Positions 50,509 through 63,039 of a stretch of DNA of 64,000 nt are shown here, piece by piece. Origin of the DNA: Membranipora membranacea. Lineage: Eukaryota > Bryozoa > Gymnolaemata > Cheilostomatida > Membraniporidae. How positions within the stretch are numbered: the stretch's first letter is position 1; the number at the start of each line of letters is the position of its first letter. Location: assembly GCA_914767715.1 (NCBI GenBank), contig OU612073.1, positions 5,702,001 through 5,766,000 of the forward strand, in the 5' to 3' direction. A program made the position numbers and the translations under genes. The notes under the pieces were generated by a model. It searched no databases. It saw only the letters and a program-made list of their open reading frames with translations, and was not told the DNA's origin.

Positions 50509-53500
50509 AACCAAGCTAGAGACGGTATGAATAATCTGGTACACTTGTGTCGGCTTAGCCCTGTGATGATTTTATAAACTGTCCGATAATCATTCCTGCC
50601 TTTCATCCACTTGGATGAGCCATGAATAAATTTCCCTCAATTATACTCAAATTATACATGCATGTCCATCCAGTGCATTCTATTCGGATTATTCAAAATA
50701 ATGCAGAATTGAATTTGCGTCTAGAGAGTTGATTTCGAAAACTTGGAATGTCGCAGAGATGCAAAAAGAAGACACATGCAAGACTTGATTAACACAGTCA
50801 TACTCGAGACGCTGATAGAATAAGATATTAAATGTCAACCAACCCCTGATAATAGGGTTGTAAAACTTTTTCGTCTATCGAGTGTTTTACAAGTTAGCGA
50901 TGTTTGGATTGTTTTATTGCCTTTATTGTTTATCAGTATCATAACCAGTTAAGAGTATGTATAGCAGGATCTATAAGATGATGTACTCTAAAGTTTTTTT
51001 TCCACTTTGCTACTCCCATGGTGCCAAATTATGGCCCTCTCTAGACTTATATCCGCTTGACGCTAGCGATAATGGGGTAAGAGTACTATTATGTTATAAG
51101 TCAGGTATGCATGCCGCCCCCTCTCAAACAAATCAAGTTCAAAGGTAATTGTTAATCATGTAAAGTAATTTGTGCAACAGGTAATTATATTACTCATATC
51201 CTATGCTGTAACTAGCTACCTTTCAGTAAACAATTATGTAATCTAAGTAAGCTAACAGGTTGTATGTGGAATCGACTGTAAAGTTCGCCGGCCTGTTTTT
51301 GACCCCACCACACATGTAAACAAGCCTCAGTATGGAATGATGCGCCTGTTTTGATGCACTTTTTTTTCGGTCAATCATAATATGAGATGAGATCATCTTC
51401 GCCTGCATACCACCGCCTTGCATGCTGTCTTTGTTTATCCTAGAATTTAGAGTTAGAGTTTATTATGGGGTTACTTGATGGTAGCTAACACAAATTTTGA
51501 CTTGCCAAGGTGGGAGTTTATATAAAGTGAAAGCTAGCCATAGACTTCAGTTTCTAAGCCAACAAGAAAAAAAGGCAGACGTTTCCTCCATACGTCAGAC
51601 ATGTGGGCAAGAGTCTTGGGGCAATGAAGTTCATTGCTGGGGGGGCTCAACTAAGAGTATGTTGTGAAGAGGATTGTCATTCTTACTTGTTTACTTATTT
51701 TCCTTTACAAATCTATTACAATACAGTAATCCTGTAATTGCACAGGCAGGCACTACTCTGTTTCCAAGTGGATGGTGAAAACTGTCAATTTAGAAACACA
51801 TAACAAGGAAAAGCTGATTCATAAGTAAACTTTTTGCTGTCTACTACAATAACATATATATTATAGCAGTAATTCTTGGCCCCATATAACTGTGACTGCT
51901 GAGAAAGCCTTAGACACCGCACTGAAACACACAATATGAGATAGGTTTTCTGATCAAATAACGTATGCATGTAGTAATCATCAGCCATTGGTATGCCAAT
52001 ACCGGTGCTTGACCTTCAGGAAGGAATTTGATGACTAATTTTTTAAAATGTCACCGCTTAGTTTACAGTATGCAGGTTTCTACAGCGTCAAAAACCGGCT
52101 AACGCCACCACCCACATCTCCAGAAATGATCGTGACGTGAGAAGCATCATCAAAATGAGGTACCTGTTTCAAGATGAACCAAAAGTTGCCACAGTGATCT
52201 ACAGGCATTGCACCTCTTTTTGAGTAGGTGAGTTGATGACGCCTAACTTTTGTTCACCATTTCAGAAAAAAACCTCCAAATACACAAAGGTCTAGGTACC
52301 ATATATTCAGTATGAGAACTTTGTCACCAACAAGGCAATTCAATCTGAAGGTTTGACATTTCAAACGGAGTCTACTTACCATAAAGAAATTTGAGCCGTG
52401 CTGATACATTATTGCAGGATTCGGTAAATGACTCAGTCAGTCACTGATGTTGTTGTTGTCGAAATAATATCCCATGAACAGCTGTGCGCTACAGCTATGA
52501 GCTAGCCAACCAAGCTGAACACAAAACTAAACTCGCCCCCTGGCAGTGGCAAGCACTAAAACTGCCAACGTGCAGTTACAGCAGTTACGCTATAGTCTGT
52601 AGTGGATTGAGGGGGTATTAGAGAATTGTAACAATAACCATTATAAACAGAGTATTCTAAACCTATACCCAGCTATTACATAATTACCCTCAATGGCTTA
52701 CATTTCGTGTGTGCTCTGAACCTATTTATTCCTCAACTACTTTATGTTGTAATACGAAAATTGCTGTTTTGTTATGGTTTGTGTATACTGGAGTTTGATA
52801 AACTTAATTTCCAATACTTTGCAGATTTCAGTGCGAAATTTAGTTTTGCTATTGCCCCAACCTCAGGAGAAACAATCCAGAAAGTTCCTTTCTAAGATTG
52901 CGTCCAAAACTTGAAAGTTTCAATGCACAATATAGTTTTCCTATATCTCCAACCCCATGAGATACAATTCTGATAGTTCCTTCCTAAGTTTGTGTCCAAA
53001 ACTTTCGGTATTTATGACTGCCAGTTACATAATCAGATAATGTAGAATATATATACTTGATAGATAGATCGGTGTGATAAGAAATTACTAGCATGAGTGA
53101 TAATTACTCACTACTCCCACCTATGAATAAATGGTATTGATAGCAAACTTTTACTGAGACATCTTCAAGTCAAGTGTCGGCCATTAGCTGCCTTTATCTA
53201 AATCTGGAATCAAGGTTAGCGTTTCCAATTATTGTTACTCGATAAAGTACTGAAGTACCGATACAGTCATCGCTCACAGTTCACACCCTAACCGCTGACA
53301 ACGCTTTGTGTAGCCCTGTTTGGGACTCTTTTGCTGAATGGTTTTCATTGAAAACACACCACGTTTTTATTCACTTAGTACAGAGGCGCTTAAGCCGAGA
53401 CTGCTTTTTACCACATCTGATTCTCACACTTAACAATATTATACTTTTATCTTTTACCACAGGGACCTTTTACCAGTGTCAGTGACTGCACCTAATTTCA

Positions 53501-55069
53501 CGGCATTTTTGTCAGTGATTGTAATAAATCCATCCATTCATTCACAGTTCGAACAAAATAATCCAATCGCTCAGCACCTGCACCAGAGAGACGGAGATTT
53601 TAAAAATTTACTAACCTGATCTTTAAGTCGTGTTCTCTCTTTGCTGCTCGTCTTCACATGGACTCTGATTTAGACTAGCCAGGAGGATGAGTTAGACTAT
53701 TTGTTTGATTATTGAACCTTTCATACATATATTATAATATTCCTGTAGGGGTAAATGCGAATATAAATAGGTGAATGAATGGTTTTATTTAATGTGCCTG
53801 TTTTATGGGGTTGAAACAATAAACTTCCAACAAAATAATTACGAATTATTTCGTAGCATGAGATTTTCAGGGCTAATTTCGACGCTCACAACAATTTATA
53901 TATAGTTGGCTTGTTTTTTTAATGCTGAGTGTAGGACTGAGGCTAATATCCCCCCTAAAGATGAGCATGAACTTGCTGTCGAGACGCTCATTGTTACACA
54001 ATCCATTGCAATAAAAAGATAATTACCTCTCATTAGTTATCTTATTCAGAAAACACTGCCACTCCGGGCATGATACGATTACATACAGCTGTGTAGATCA
54101 TAGCCACCAAACTGTGAAATCATGATAATATAATTAATATAATGTTTGCCACAGGTATGAAGGCATCTACCTGCATCATCATTATGAATCGAAGTTTTCT
54201 TTTGTTTACAATTTTTAAGCGGTGAACGTATTTGGGAAAGGACTAAGATATATTCTTGTACATATAAAAAGGGAATAATTATGTCAATTGGGACTCATCA
54301 CAACTCGGAGAGAAACTGATAGTCTACCTATAACAAATCTTAGCAAGATATAAGGAGCTTTATTCGGAGTTACTTCGCACTGTATAAAGGGAAGACAACT
54401 CAGAAAGTAGTTGGTCATATGATGGTTAGATCAGGTTATATGTAATATGAAAGTGTGAAAGATGATTGTAACATCTTCTTGAAAATCCTATGATTCTTTT
54501 CACATTTTCCACATTCAAACAGGTCCATCACGAGCACCAAATAACTTGTCTGAGCTGTTAATATGTCCCTACAGTCACAAATACAATTTAGTTCCTTTGG
54601 TCAACTTCAGAGAGGAGCCGTAGAGCAAGTTAGTTCCCTCCATGAATGCGAAGGAATATCTAAAAAGCCATGTATCATAAGGGGCACCTCGATAACCAAC
54701 TTTTGAATATCACTTCGTCATCGTAGAGGGATCAAACTTGTTCTAGGGCAGCCATAAAGCAAAAATCAAAGTGCGTCATAAGCCTAATGAGTTTATAAAG
54801 AATTCAAAGCAAGCTTGTGAAAGAACAGCATATAAAAGTGTGTTAATTGATGCAGGGAGAATGCATTTTGAATGTATGTACATGATATAGATTTTTAAGA
54901 CTTGTTGACATAAATAATTCTATAAAACTACATTATAGAAAACAATAAAAGCGCACATAATGTGCTGCCGATAGCTATTGTTATAAGGGTTAACGGTTTA
55001 TGTTTAGTAGCTGACACATCAGCTCACAGAGTAGCAGTGGAGACTGGAGAGTGAGGGAAGTCTGCAGCT
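50509..55069. other. intergenic, divergent between IRAG-like gene and small membrane-protein gene
   Basis: About 4.56 kb. A minus-strand stretch ending at a donor-like GATCAG|GTTAGT near 53615 could be a 5'UTR exon of the IRAG-like gene. It would pair with an acceptor (CGTCTCTAG) just upstream of that gene's ATG. A solo end of the foldback MITE family (GGATCAAACTTGTTCTAGG) lies near 54729. Open frames of 60 to 70 codons here show no family signal. Confidence 0.4.
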
Positions 55070-56888
55070 ATGCATGGGCTGAACTTGAGCCATGTCTGTT
55101 TGTTGGTTCTCCTCCTAATATGTCTAAGGTATTCAGATTCACATTTTGCTTAGCAGTCAAAGCAAATGTTAACTGCTTTAGTGTGTATTTTCTATGAATA
55201 CAAATATACTCTCGAGGCGTAAATATTGGCTAGGGAGAATTTTAGCCAGCTAGAGGTGTTAGCTAGCACCAGTTCAATGTTATCTAAGGTGAAAGTTACG
55301 AATTTGTTATGCAGTTGAGTAGATGTAAGCTAACTAGAAATTTCCTTATTCCAAATATGACAAAAAGTTGAATTTTTCCTCCTGAGAATACTTTATTTCA
55401 TTTTACCTGTACAATACATCCAAATCCATTTTGGTTGGTGGAGCGACGCTGTGCATGTTGTTGTTCATGTTCTTGCGAGGTATTCTTACTCTGAATATTG
55501 ACTCATGTTCATTATGAATGTTAACTGTAGCTGTAACTCTATCTTCACCAGAAATACACTCACTTGGCCGCATTTTTTCTTTGGTTACAGCAGTGTGAAA
55601 TGTACCACAACAGAGGAAATAACAACCAGTACCTTCTCACCGAATACTACGGCTTCTAATGTGACAGTGGAAGATAAACACCACAAGCGGAAACCACACC
55701 AAGGGTAACTTATTCAGAGTGTTGTCATATTAGGGCAAGAGTTTGTGGTCAAACCAAATAACATAACTGCACAATATTTATGCTACATGTTTTGGTAGTT
55801 GGAAAGTATACTCAAACTACTATCAAAATATTGAGATTAACGCACGATGGGGGTTGGAATAAACCATCAAGAAATTGTCCCCTCAACCAATCGCCTGGAA
55901 TTAAGTAGCCAACAAGCTAGTGCCAGCCCATAGAGGAAGGTTTGATGGTGCTCATTAGCAAGCCCACTATTCACCACACGGGGGCAAGTACTCGCAGAGC
56001 ACTTGACTTATATCACCACTGCCACCATATCAAACGCAGTGCATTCCTATTAGGCTCCTTCGAACTTTCATGGTCCTGGGATTCGAAGACACGGATAGAT
56101 GCAAAATAAGGCTATCACTATTATTAATGCTGGTAACATTTCTATGGCTTCGTCTGACTGCAAATTTGTTTATCCTTTTTGCCTAAAATCAATAACCATA
56201 GTCGATGTAATCCAAATCTGCTAAAGCTCAAGCTAGACAACGCATAACAGAGGCATCTAGTTTTTTCAGTATTCAATATCTGTATTTCCTGTTCTCTTTG
56301 TTCTGCAGTGACAAACATGATAAACCACCGCGTAAGAAAAACATACTGTTCATTTACTTCCTTGGCCCTGGAGTGGTTATCATATTACTAGCTGGCTGTG
56401 CCATGAGATGGAAATATAAAAAACAAAAACCCTGGGCAGAAGCTCACCATCTAAAGAGACAGGTAGCTTATCTTAAACATGGAAATCCCATTGAGCACAG
56501 AGATGCAATTCCTTACACATCAACAGGTAAGAATAAATCAATCCAATCAACCGATTGATCAAATCAATCAATCGATCAAATCGATCAAACGATAGCAGCG
56601 GTCTTACTTTTTGGTTAATTTTATTATATGGGCCTGCCTAAGTAAAAACTGGTATAATGAAAGATAGAACCTTTATTTTTATACTTCCTTTGCTTATGTG
56701 ATGTTTGATGCAAAACATTCAATTTCACGTTGATATTTTTTTTCACATTTTCACGTTGATTTTCACATTGACATTTCACATTGATTCAACTCACAACCGC
56801 TCAAGACTTTCTTAACAATAATTACCGTTTATTTTTTACAGAGAACAGGAAGTTTACGAATCTAGCTGTGATTACAGTCAAAGAATGA
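55070..56888 (+). CDS. small single-pass membrane protein, unrecognised, 145 residues
   Basis: Four plus-strand exons join in phase: 55070-55128, 55591-55704, 56309-56526 and 56842-56888 (TGA). Every junction has a GT donor and a pyrimidine-rich AG acceptor. Residues 1 to about 24 form a signal peptide (MHGLNLSHVCLLVLLLICLR). A short Thr/Ser-rich ectodomain (about 25-55) has two N-glycosylation sequons (NTT, NVT) and a His/Lys-rich juxtamembrane stretch. One membrane segment (about 70-90, ILFIYFLGPGVVIILLAGCA) is followed by a basic stop-transfer (RWKYKKQK) and a cytoplasmic tail of about 55 residues with two tyrosines, including YTST. A type I topology is inferred. I recognise no family. It converges on UBE4B. 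A spliced gene is supported by coherent phases and the signal-peptide/membrane design, not by homology. Confidence 0.65.
55850..55990. mobile_element. tRNA-derived SINE, head-to-head inverted relic
   Basis: CAATCGCCTGGAATTAAGTA on the left is the minus-strand head as at 859-1003. GATGGTGCTCATTAGCAAGC then CCACTATTCACCAC on the right is the plus-strand head as at 1018-1064. The same inverted design therefore occurs twice. It lies in intron 2 of the small membrane-protein gene. Confidence 0.5.
56537..56592. repeat. GATCAAATCAATC-type simple repeat
   Basis: Irregular tandem AATC, GATC and CAAT units lie just after the exon 3 donor of the small membrane-protein gene. Confidence 0.65.
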
Positions 56889-56912
56889 CCTGGATATCAA
56901 TATCATATCATC

Positions 56913-56985
56913 TATGGGTCCCTGAGACCTGAAACCAGGTTTATTTGAGTTACCTCGGCCAGACCCTTCTCAAAGACAAGAGAAG
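56913..56985. repeat. dispersed repeat, copy 2 (pair with 20903-20970)
   Basis: CTATGGGTCCCTGAGACCTG is shared exactly with the copy at 20903, and similarity continues for about 70 bp. It lies in the 3'UTR of the small membrane-protein gene. Confidence 0.6.
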
Positions 56986-57087
56986 ACAATAACATATCTA
57001 ATCATGCTCTCTTTTGGGATGTGGGGAGTTTGGAGGGAGGGGGGTCGAGATTGTTCAATTTTTATATATGGATACTTTTTATAATTG

Positions 57088-57101
57088 TTTATTTGAATAA
57101 A
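57088..57101. promoter_or_regulatory. overlapping bidirectional poly(A) signals
   Basis: TTTATTTGAATAAA reads AATAAA on the plus strand (57096-57101) and AATAAA on the minus strand (57088-57093). The plus-strand membrane-protein gene stops at 56888 and the minus-strand UBE4B stops at 57320, so the site is about equally far (around 200 and 230 bp) from both stops. It can serve both convergent transcripts. Confidence 0.65.
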
Positions 57102-57319
57102 TATGGCAAAACAACAATATTTCTGCTGGACCAAATGCACGGACAAAAGTGGTGAATATCTTAGTAATCTCACAGTTTAAATGTATTGCACAAGTTAAAC
57201 TAAAGCAGAGCGCATAATGTACTATGTGGCGGCCAAGAAAATGATACTATTCTAATTATTCAGATGGACATAAGTTGGATAGATAATTTTAATAGACACA
57301 GTAGGATGAACATGGTGCA

Positions 57320-60300
57320 TTATTTTCGTTGTGACTTCACCCAATCTTCTATTTTCTTCTTCAACTCTGGTTCTATAAAAATAATACAACCTATTGAAAA
57401 CAGCAAGACAGCTTAAGATCAGTTTGATGGAATCTTGTCATACAAATAACAAGGGGTCTAAATGACTGAAATTAACCGGAAGAAGATGCCAGATTCGATT
57501 CTGATCTGATTCTGACATGATCCTGACATGATTTTGAAATGAGTCTGAAATGGTATTCATATCCTTACATTCAGAAGCAGACATGTGAACTTAAAATTTG
57601 AGAACCATGGGCCAATACAATACGGTTTTCCTTCATTGACCACTTTGTGTGTACCCACAATCATTGCCGGTATTGGGCATTAACTTGCCTGTCTTGACAA
57701 GCTTTGTTTGGTGGGGGGGGGGGAGAGCTTTGTTTGGGGGGGGGGGGGTAGAGCTTGTCTACTCATGGGAGCTATCAAGAAGAGAGCTGTCCTGATAGGG
57801 GAAAACTCTCTTCTCGATAGCTCGCTCGCAAGAGTTGAAACGCTTTGTTCCCCCATTCATTGAACAAAGCTTGTCAAGACAGGCTAGACTTAAATCCGCA
57901 TGACATTTAATATTTAAAGTGCAACCAAGGTTTCAAACAACTTCTCATTGATGGCCATTGATTAATAGCAGATTGCACCTTCTGCATGGGGAAAAAGGCA
58001 AAATATAATTCGGATGCTTATTCAGCCAGAATTCTTGTGAAACATTTCTTCCATCAGGCACTCAAACTCAGCTAAAAGAGAATACCACATAGCAGTTTCC
58101 TGTTCCTGTTATTATTTAGCCTGTGCTCTATAATTATTACAGCAAAGTCTTGGAACCTCCCCTAAACTGAAGTGTTACCCAGCTTAGAGTCAGCAACTAC
58201 TTTGAGTTTTGCATCGCGCAATGCACAAAGCTGATGCTGCCCAGCACATTCATTAATGCATTGCTGCGAAACCTTGGTTTCCCTTTAAGGCACAAAACAC
58301 CCCAGTGTAATATACAGCTCCTTAAATCGCCATCTGTAGCAAACATTAACTTACCATCGATGAGGTCGCTTTCCTCGAGCTGAGCTCTGTTGAATGGATC
58401 CGTGTGAGAGTTGAGTAGATGTCTCAGTATTATCTTACGATCCATCACAGTGCCTGAGGTCGGCAGGGATACTGGGTCTGACATCAGTGTATCCATCAGA
58501 GGATCTATGAGATAAACAAATATGTGATGGTTATCGGCACACTGATGACGTGATACACTATTGCGTGTATATCTTGGTTTGATGGCGAGTGAATTTTTTC
58601 AATAAGCTTGAGTACCATCAGAAGGAATTTGGAGTGACAACCCGAAGAATCCACACCATTGAACGGGCCAACATAGATCATAGTTACAGCTTATTTGTTC
58701 TACCCGGTCATCTCTCTCCTTTCTTGAGGGATTTACATTAGGTTCCCTTCCCATATACCAAAGTCTGTGATACACATTGGTTCTTATGCAATGTACTCAT
58801 CGCAAATTATAATGATAGTTAGGTTTGTTGGACGGAATCACAGCAAGCTAACTAACCTTTGAACTCATCAGGCGCTTCCGAGAGATCCATCTCATCCTGA
58901 TTCTTACTGGCTAACAATGCGTTCACCCTCTGACCAAGGTTGTTGAACTGCTCCAGTTCAAGTGATGACTTAATGTTCGCTTTCACCATCCGGGAAACTG
59001 CGTCAGCTAATAGTGTCTCATCATACGATCTCTAAAATGAAAAATTACATCAGTTTATAACCTGTGGCACTTATGTGGCAACGAACCACACTTCAGGAAT
59101 GGTAAATACTCACATGTTAACCACAAAACTGACCAATCTAAAGACAACCCTACATCTTACTCTCATATAATAACGCTAATAATAGAAAAATCCAGGAAGA
59201 TTAAAGAAGCTCAATCCATGGTATATAATATGGAGTTCTCATTCCTCCGTTGTTGTTGTGTCATTTTTGAAGAGAGTCAAATTTTAACCACAAGATGATG
59301 ACTTTTACAGTATACTCAATGCTGCATAGTAGCAATGACAGGATTTGGCTAATATTTTTATCATTAATTTGTCTTTTGTGGGATGTTGTTCAGTTGGAAT
59401 CAACTTTGTATGCAAAAGAGAGTATTATATTTGTTGCTTGTGGTCGATGCAGAAAGTTTGCAGAGGACATGCTTTTAACCTCGAAGCAGCCAAAAAGTAA
59501 AACATCAGACATTATTGAGCCGACCAATAGACTTAAAAATCACTCTCACCTCATCATTAGCGAGAGCGACAGCAAAGTCATCACAATCCAGATTGAGGTA
59601 GATAGCTGTCAGGTTATCGAGCAGCTTCTTAGGCTCCCAGCCATACTTCTCTGGACTCTTCACTATCAGATTCTTACACTTCGGTCCACAAAGAGCCTTC
59701 AGGTTAAAGTTCAACATCGCTGCTAGTCTGTCTGCTAATTCCTGTAATATGTGTAATATAACCAGATAACATCATAGATGAGCGGTCTGTACTATCTCAA
59801 TGTTTACTAGTTCAAGCCATGACCTTTTGAAGCTTGTGTGTCAAATTAAGTACACCGGTTTGAAATTCAGCATATTTGTTTCAAGCCGTATTAGTACATT
59901 GAATGGTCAGTGAGCGGTAAAATTGGTTCACGAGAGAATAAAGTTGAGTAATCATTCAAATGTCAGAATAGTGAAAGTTAAAATAGTTTGCATGGATGTT
60001 TCTGGGTCTCCTGACTTTGTCATAAGGTGATTTCATTTCACACAACATATTTCCGTGTTCATCTAGATCAGGTTTGATTCAACAAGCCGGCATATGGAGT
60101 TGCTGCCCCTGCAGTTGCAGCCTTACCAATAGTATGGTAGTGTCTAGTAATTCAGGCAATTGGATCAAACATGATTTAGTAGTCATCAATCTAGCCATGG
60201 CCCAACAGAGTTTGAGCGGTCACAACGTCCCTCTATTGACTTATATAGTCAATAATAAATACCTAGTGGTTTCAGATGACAAACTTACAGGAATAAGGAA

Positions 60301-63039
60301 TGGCTGTTTGATGAACTCTGTGAGATATCTGAACATTTCTACAGTCTCAGAGCCGAGAGTCAGATAAGATCTACATTGTCTCTCCTCTTGTGATAGATGT
60401 CGCTGCTTTGACTGGAAAAAAATACATCAGGTAAACAGGATAGGCTGTTTGGCGTAGGAAAGAACATCACATCAATTTTCTGCTGCTTGTTATGTTATCA
60501 TATTTGGGTATCGCCTTTACCATTGGGATAGTTTTCTCAATAAATTATTGTTGTAAAGTGAATGATAAGAGATGTGATTGAATCCAAGAACTTTTGGTTT
60601 CAATCTACAAGGGCCTATGGTATCTTAGCAGAGACATATTTTCTCTCAAAGTGTTTGGGCATCAAAGCTATCAGCTTATTCTATGTCTCAGAGAGAAATG
60701 CAGATGTTACTCTAACCAAGACTGAGAAATGTCTGAGATTGTTACCTGCTGATTTTCACGGCTAAGTTTGCCCCACTCTGCAGGGTTATTGAGGAGTTCC
60801 TGTATCTCATGGATAGTTTTCAGTGAGTCCATACTCTCATCCAGTAGGAATGTCGTGTCGTTTGTCAACATGTTAACAAACCGGGTAAACTCCTTCTGTG
60901 CTGAGCTGAAATAAATTTAGTGCTAGGGTTAGTGTACGGTGAGGATTATCAAATACATCAGATAGTGTTGATCTAACTATGAGAAATCTAAATTTTGAAA
61001 GACGAACAAGGAGTTGTGTCCCGTTTAGTAATGTCCTTCTACAGTGGACAAAAATTTCATACTTTGAATTTTGACCTCTTTTTTCTTCCAATTGCTAACA
61101 TGAAGAAGTGTTGCCACTTACATTGGCCTGTTTGGGAGACAAAATTAACGTTTGTTCCCTAGAAGCAAACAACAATGTGCCAATAACACCAACAATAACT
61201 TACTTAGCTGTTTTGATGAACTGGTGTTTATGTGCGTGCATAGACCACAGTGTTTTGAATATGATGCTGATCTGATATCTTATACTGAACTTATCAAAGA
61301 ATTCATTACTTGATCCTGTGCTCTCAATGTCTACAAAAAAAAAGAGTAATATATGAGGCTTTTATTTTAATACAAGAGTCGACGTACCCCACCTAAAAAG
61401 CAAAGAACAGACGACTTCATCAAACTAGTATATGAATCACTAGATTTCCGCCTGGTAAGAAGTAAATCACTAATCAACATATTACTCTGAATTGTGTCAG
61501 CAAAAATACAATGATTGAGATAATAAAAGCCATGTTTCCAGGCTATATATATTATCAGAATGTAGGTGCCTATGCATTATTTGACAATCATCAAAAGCCT
61601 TAATTATACTAGGTTGAGTGCATTATTGTGTCTCACTCACCAACATATAGGTTCATGAGGCTAGGCATTAGATGATCCAGTGCTATCCTGTGTTCGTACA
61701 CCTGCCTACAGAACTCGGGTGTGCTGTTCTGTATAGCTGGGTTAGTTGTGAACATGATCTCCACAAGCTTAGCTAGCAAGTAGGGGTTTTTGATATAGGT
61801 TGGACTACAGACTAGAATCACTAGTAATGATATTATATCAGATACTGCTCTGGAGCACTGAGGATCACTGACAATAGCTGGCAAGTTTCTGAAAAAGTAA
61901 ATGATTTTATTGTGGTTTCATCTACGCTCACATGGAAAGGTAACTCCAAAAAGGAAACTCCAAATAACTTGACTGCAAGCAGGTGGTTTGGGGACATGTC
62001 TTAAACTCCCTACTGCAAGTAACAGCTTTGGAAGCCTGGCTAGGTTTCATCCAATGTGTTTGAAATTTTCTCATGTATAAAGTACAAAGAATAACCACTA
62101 AACGATCTATTCGCAGCTACAGATAAGCCAATTGTTGGATGATGTATGAGTAGACACTGGCGTAGCTCATCTAGTGATCACGGACTAATAAAATAATAAT
62201 ATATTTATTATCTATTATCATTCTTATTCGCGTCTATGGCAGTAAAATTGAGCTCAAAAACGTCATTCGCCATTAATCACCACCATTCGAATCCATTAAC
62301 TGATGCTATCCTACAAAGTATCACTTATTACTTTGTTATAAGATAACTTACTGCACCATGAAGAGTATGAAGTCAGCCATATCATCTACTATATACTCAG
62401 GTAGAGCTGAGAAGGGGTCGGGTACTGCGTCAGCTACTGGAAGCTCTGGCCTACAAAATACTCAGTCACGTCAAAACTATAGACATCATAATGTAATCAT
62501 ATAATTAAGTCTATGGTCGAAACATTTAAAAAAAACAGTCAAGGCAACGAGCCAGGGGTAATGTGTAAGTACTTGTCATGCAAATGTTACTGGATAAAAA
62601 AGAAATTAAATTTATTTGATATAATTCACTGTGAACAAGCACATGGGTATTTTGGTGCGTTATACAACTATGCTTCCTCTAATTCAATGCAGCCTTTCCC
62701 TTGGGACAGATGTATGCTTATTGACTGCTCATCAAACCCGATAAACCTCCCAACGAAACAAATTGATTCCCCACTCAATTGACTCAAAAGCCAAATTACC
62801 CAAAAACCCTCACTCAAAGCGCAATTGTCTCCCCGCCAAACAAATAAATTGGAGCCTCAATAAAATTGTGAAATAATAAAAAAAACTACTGCGAAAATAC
62901 AGCGAGCTTACATGAGAGGATTGGTGCCCGCTTGTTTGATAAGGAATAGCGAGCTGAGACCATAAAACTGTACTGTCTTAGTGAGGAGTTCTGGATCCAG
63001 CAGAGAGACATCGGCACACAGCTGTCCACGCTTCAGTCT
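57320..63039 (-). CDS. UBE4B: ubiquitin conjugation factor E4 B (UBE4B/Ufd2), C-terminal 484 residues with U-box; 5' end off window
   Basis: UBE4B is a U-box E3/E4 ligase that extends ubiquitin chains with Cdc48/p97. Ten minus-strand exons join in phase: 62912-63039, 62352-62450, 61641-61888, 61204-61330, 60746-60905, 60289-60411, 59550-59741, 58857-59031, 58355-58504 and 57320-57372 (TAA). The Ufd2 core shows [59 protein letters not shown] and [16 protein letters not shown] then [20 protein letters not shown]. The U-box is [40 protein letters not shown] and [16 protein letters not shown] at the C-terminus. The U-box is intact, including the Pro and Arg residues that contact E2s. The N-terminal regulatory region is expected right of the window. 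Exon 63039 begins at a clean acceptor, so the gene continues. Confidence 0.95.
57687..57884. mobile_element. foldback element with 22-bp perfect inverted ends and poly-G tracts
   Basis: GCCTGTCTTGACAAGCTTTG (from 57687) and CAAAGCTTGTCAAGACAGGC (to 57884) are perfect inverted repeats over 22 bp. Inside are two poly-G tracts, and a second hairpin pairs GAGCTATCAAGAAGAGAG with CTCTCTTCTCGATAGCTC. A related solo end (AGCCTGTATTGACAAGCTTG) occurs near 46652-46671. It lies between the last two UBE4B exons. Confidence 0.75.
60065..60176. mobile_element. foldback MITE (GATCAAGTTT-ended family), copy 5
   Basis: The left arm is GATCAGGTTTGATTCAACAA, continuing CATATGGAGTTGC. The right arm is TCAGGCAATTGGATCAAACA, continuing TGAT. 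It lies about 110 bp from the UBE4B exon at 60289-60411. Confidence 0.7.

Noticed and set aside
59295-59726. 143-codon plus-strand ORF
   Set aside because: Antisense shadow of the UBE4B exon at 59550-59741, with no domain of its own.
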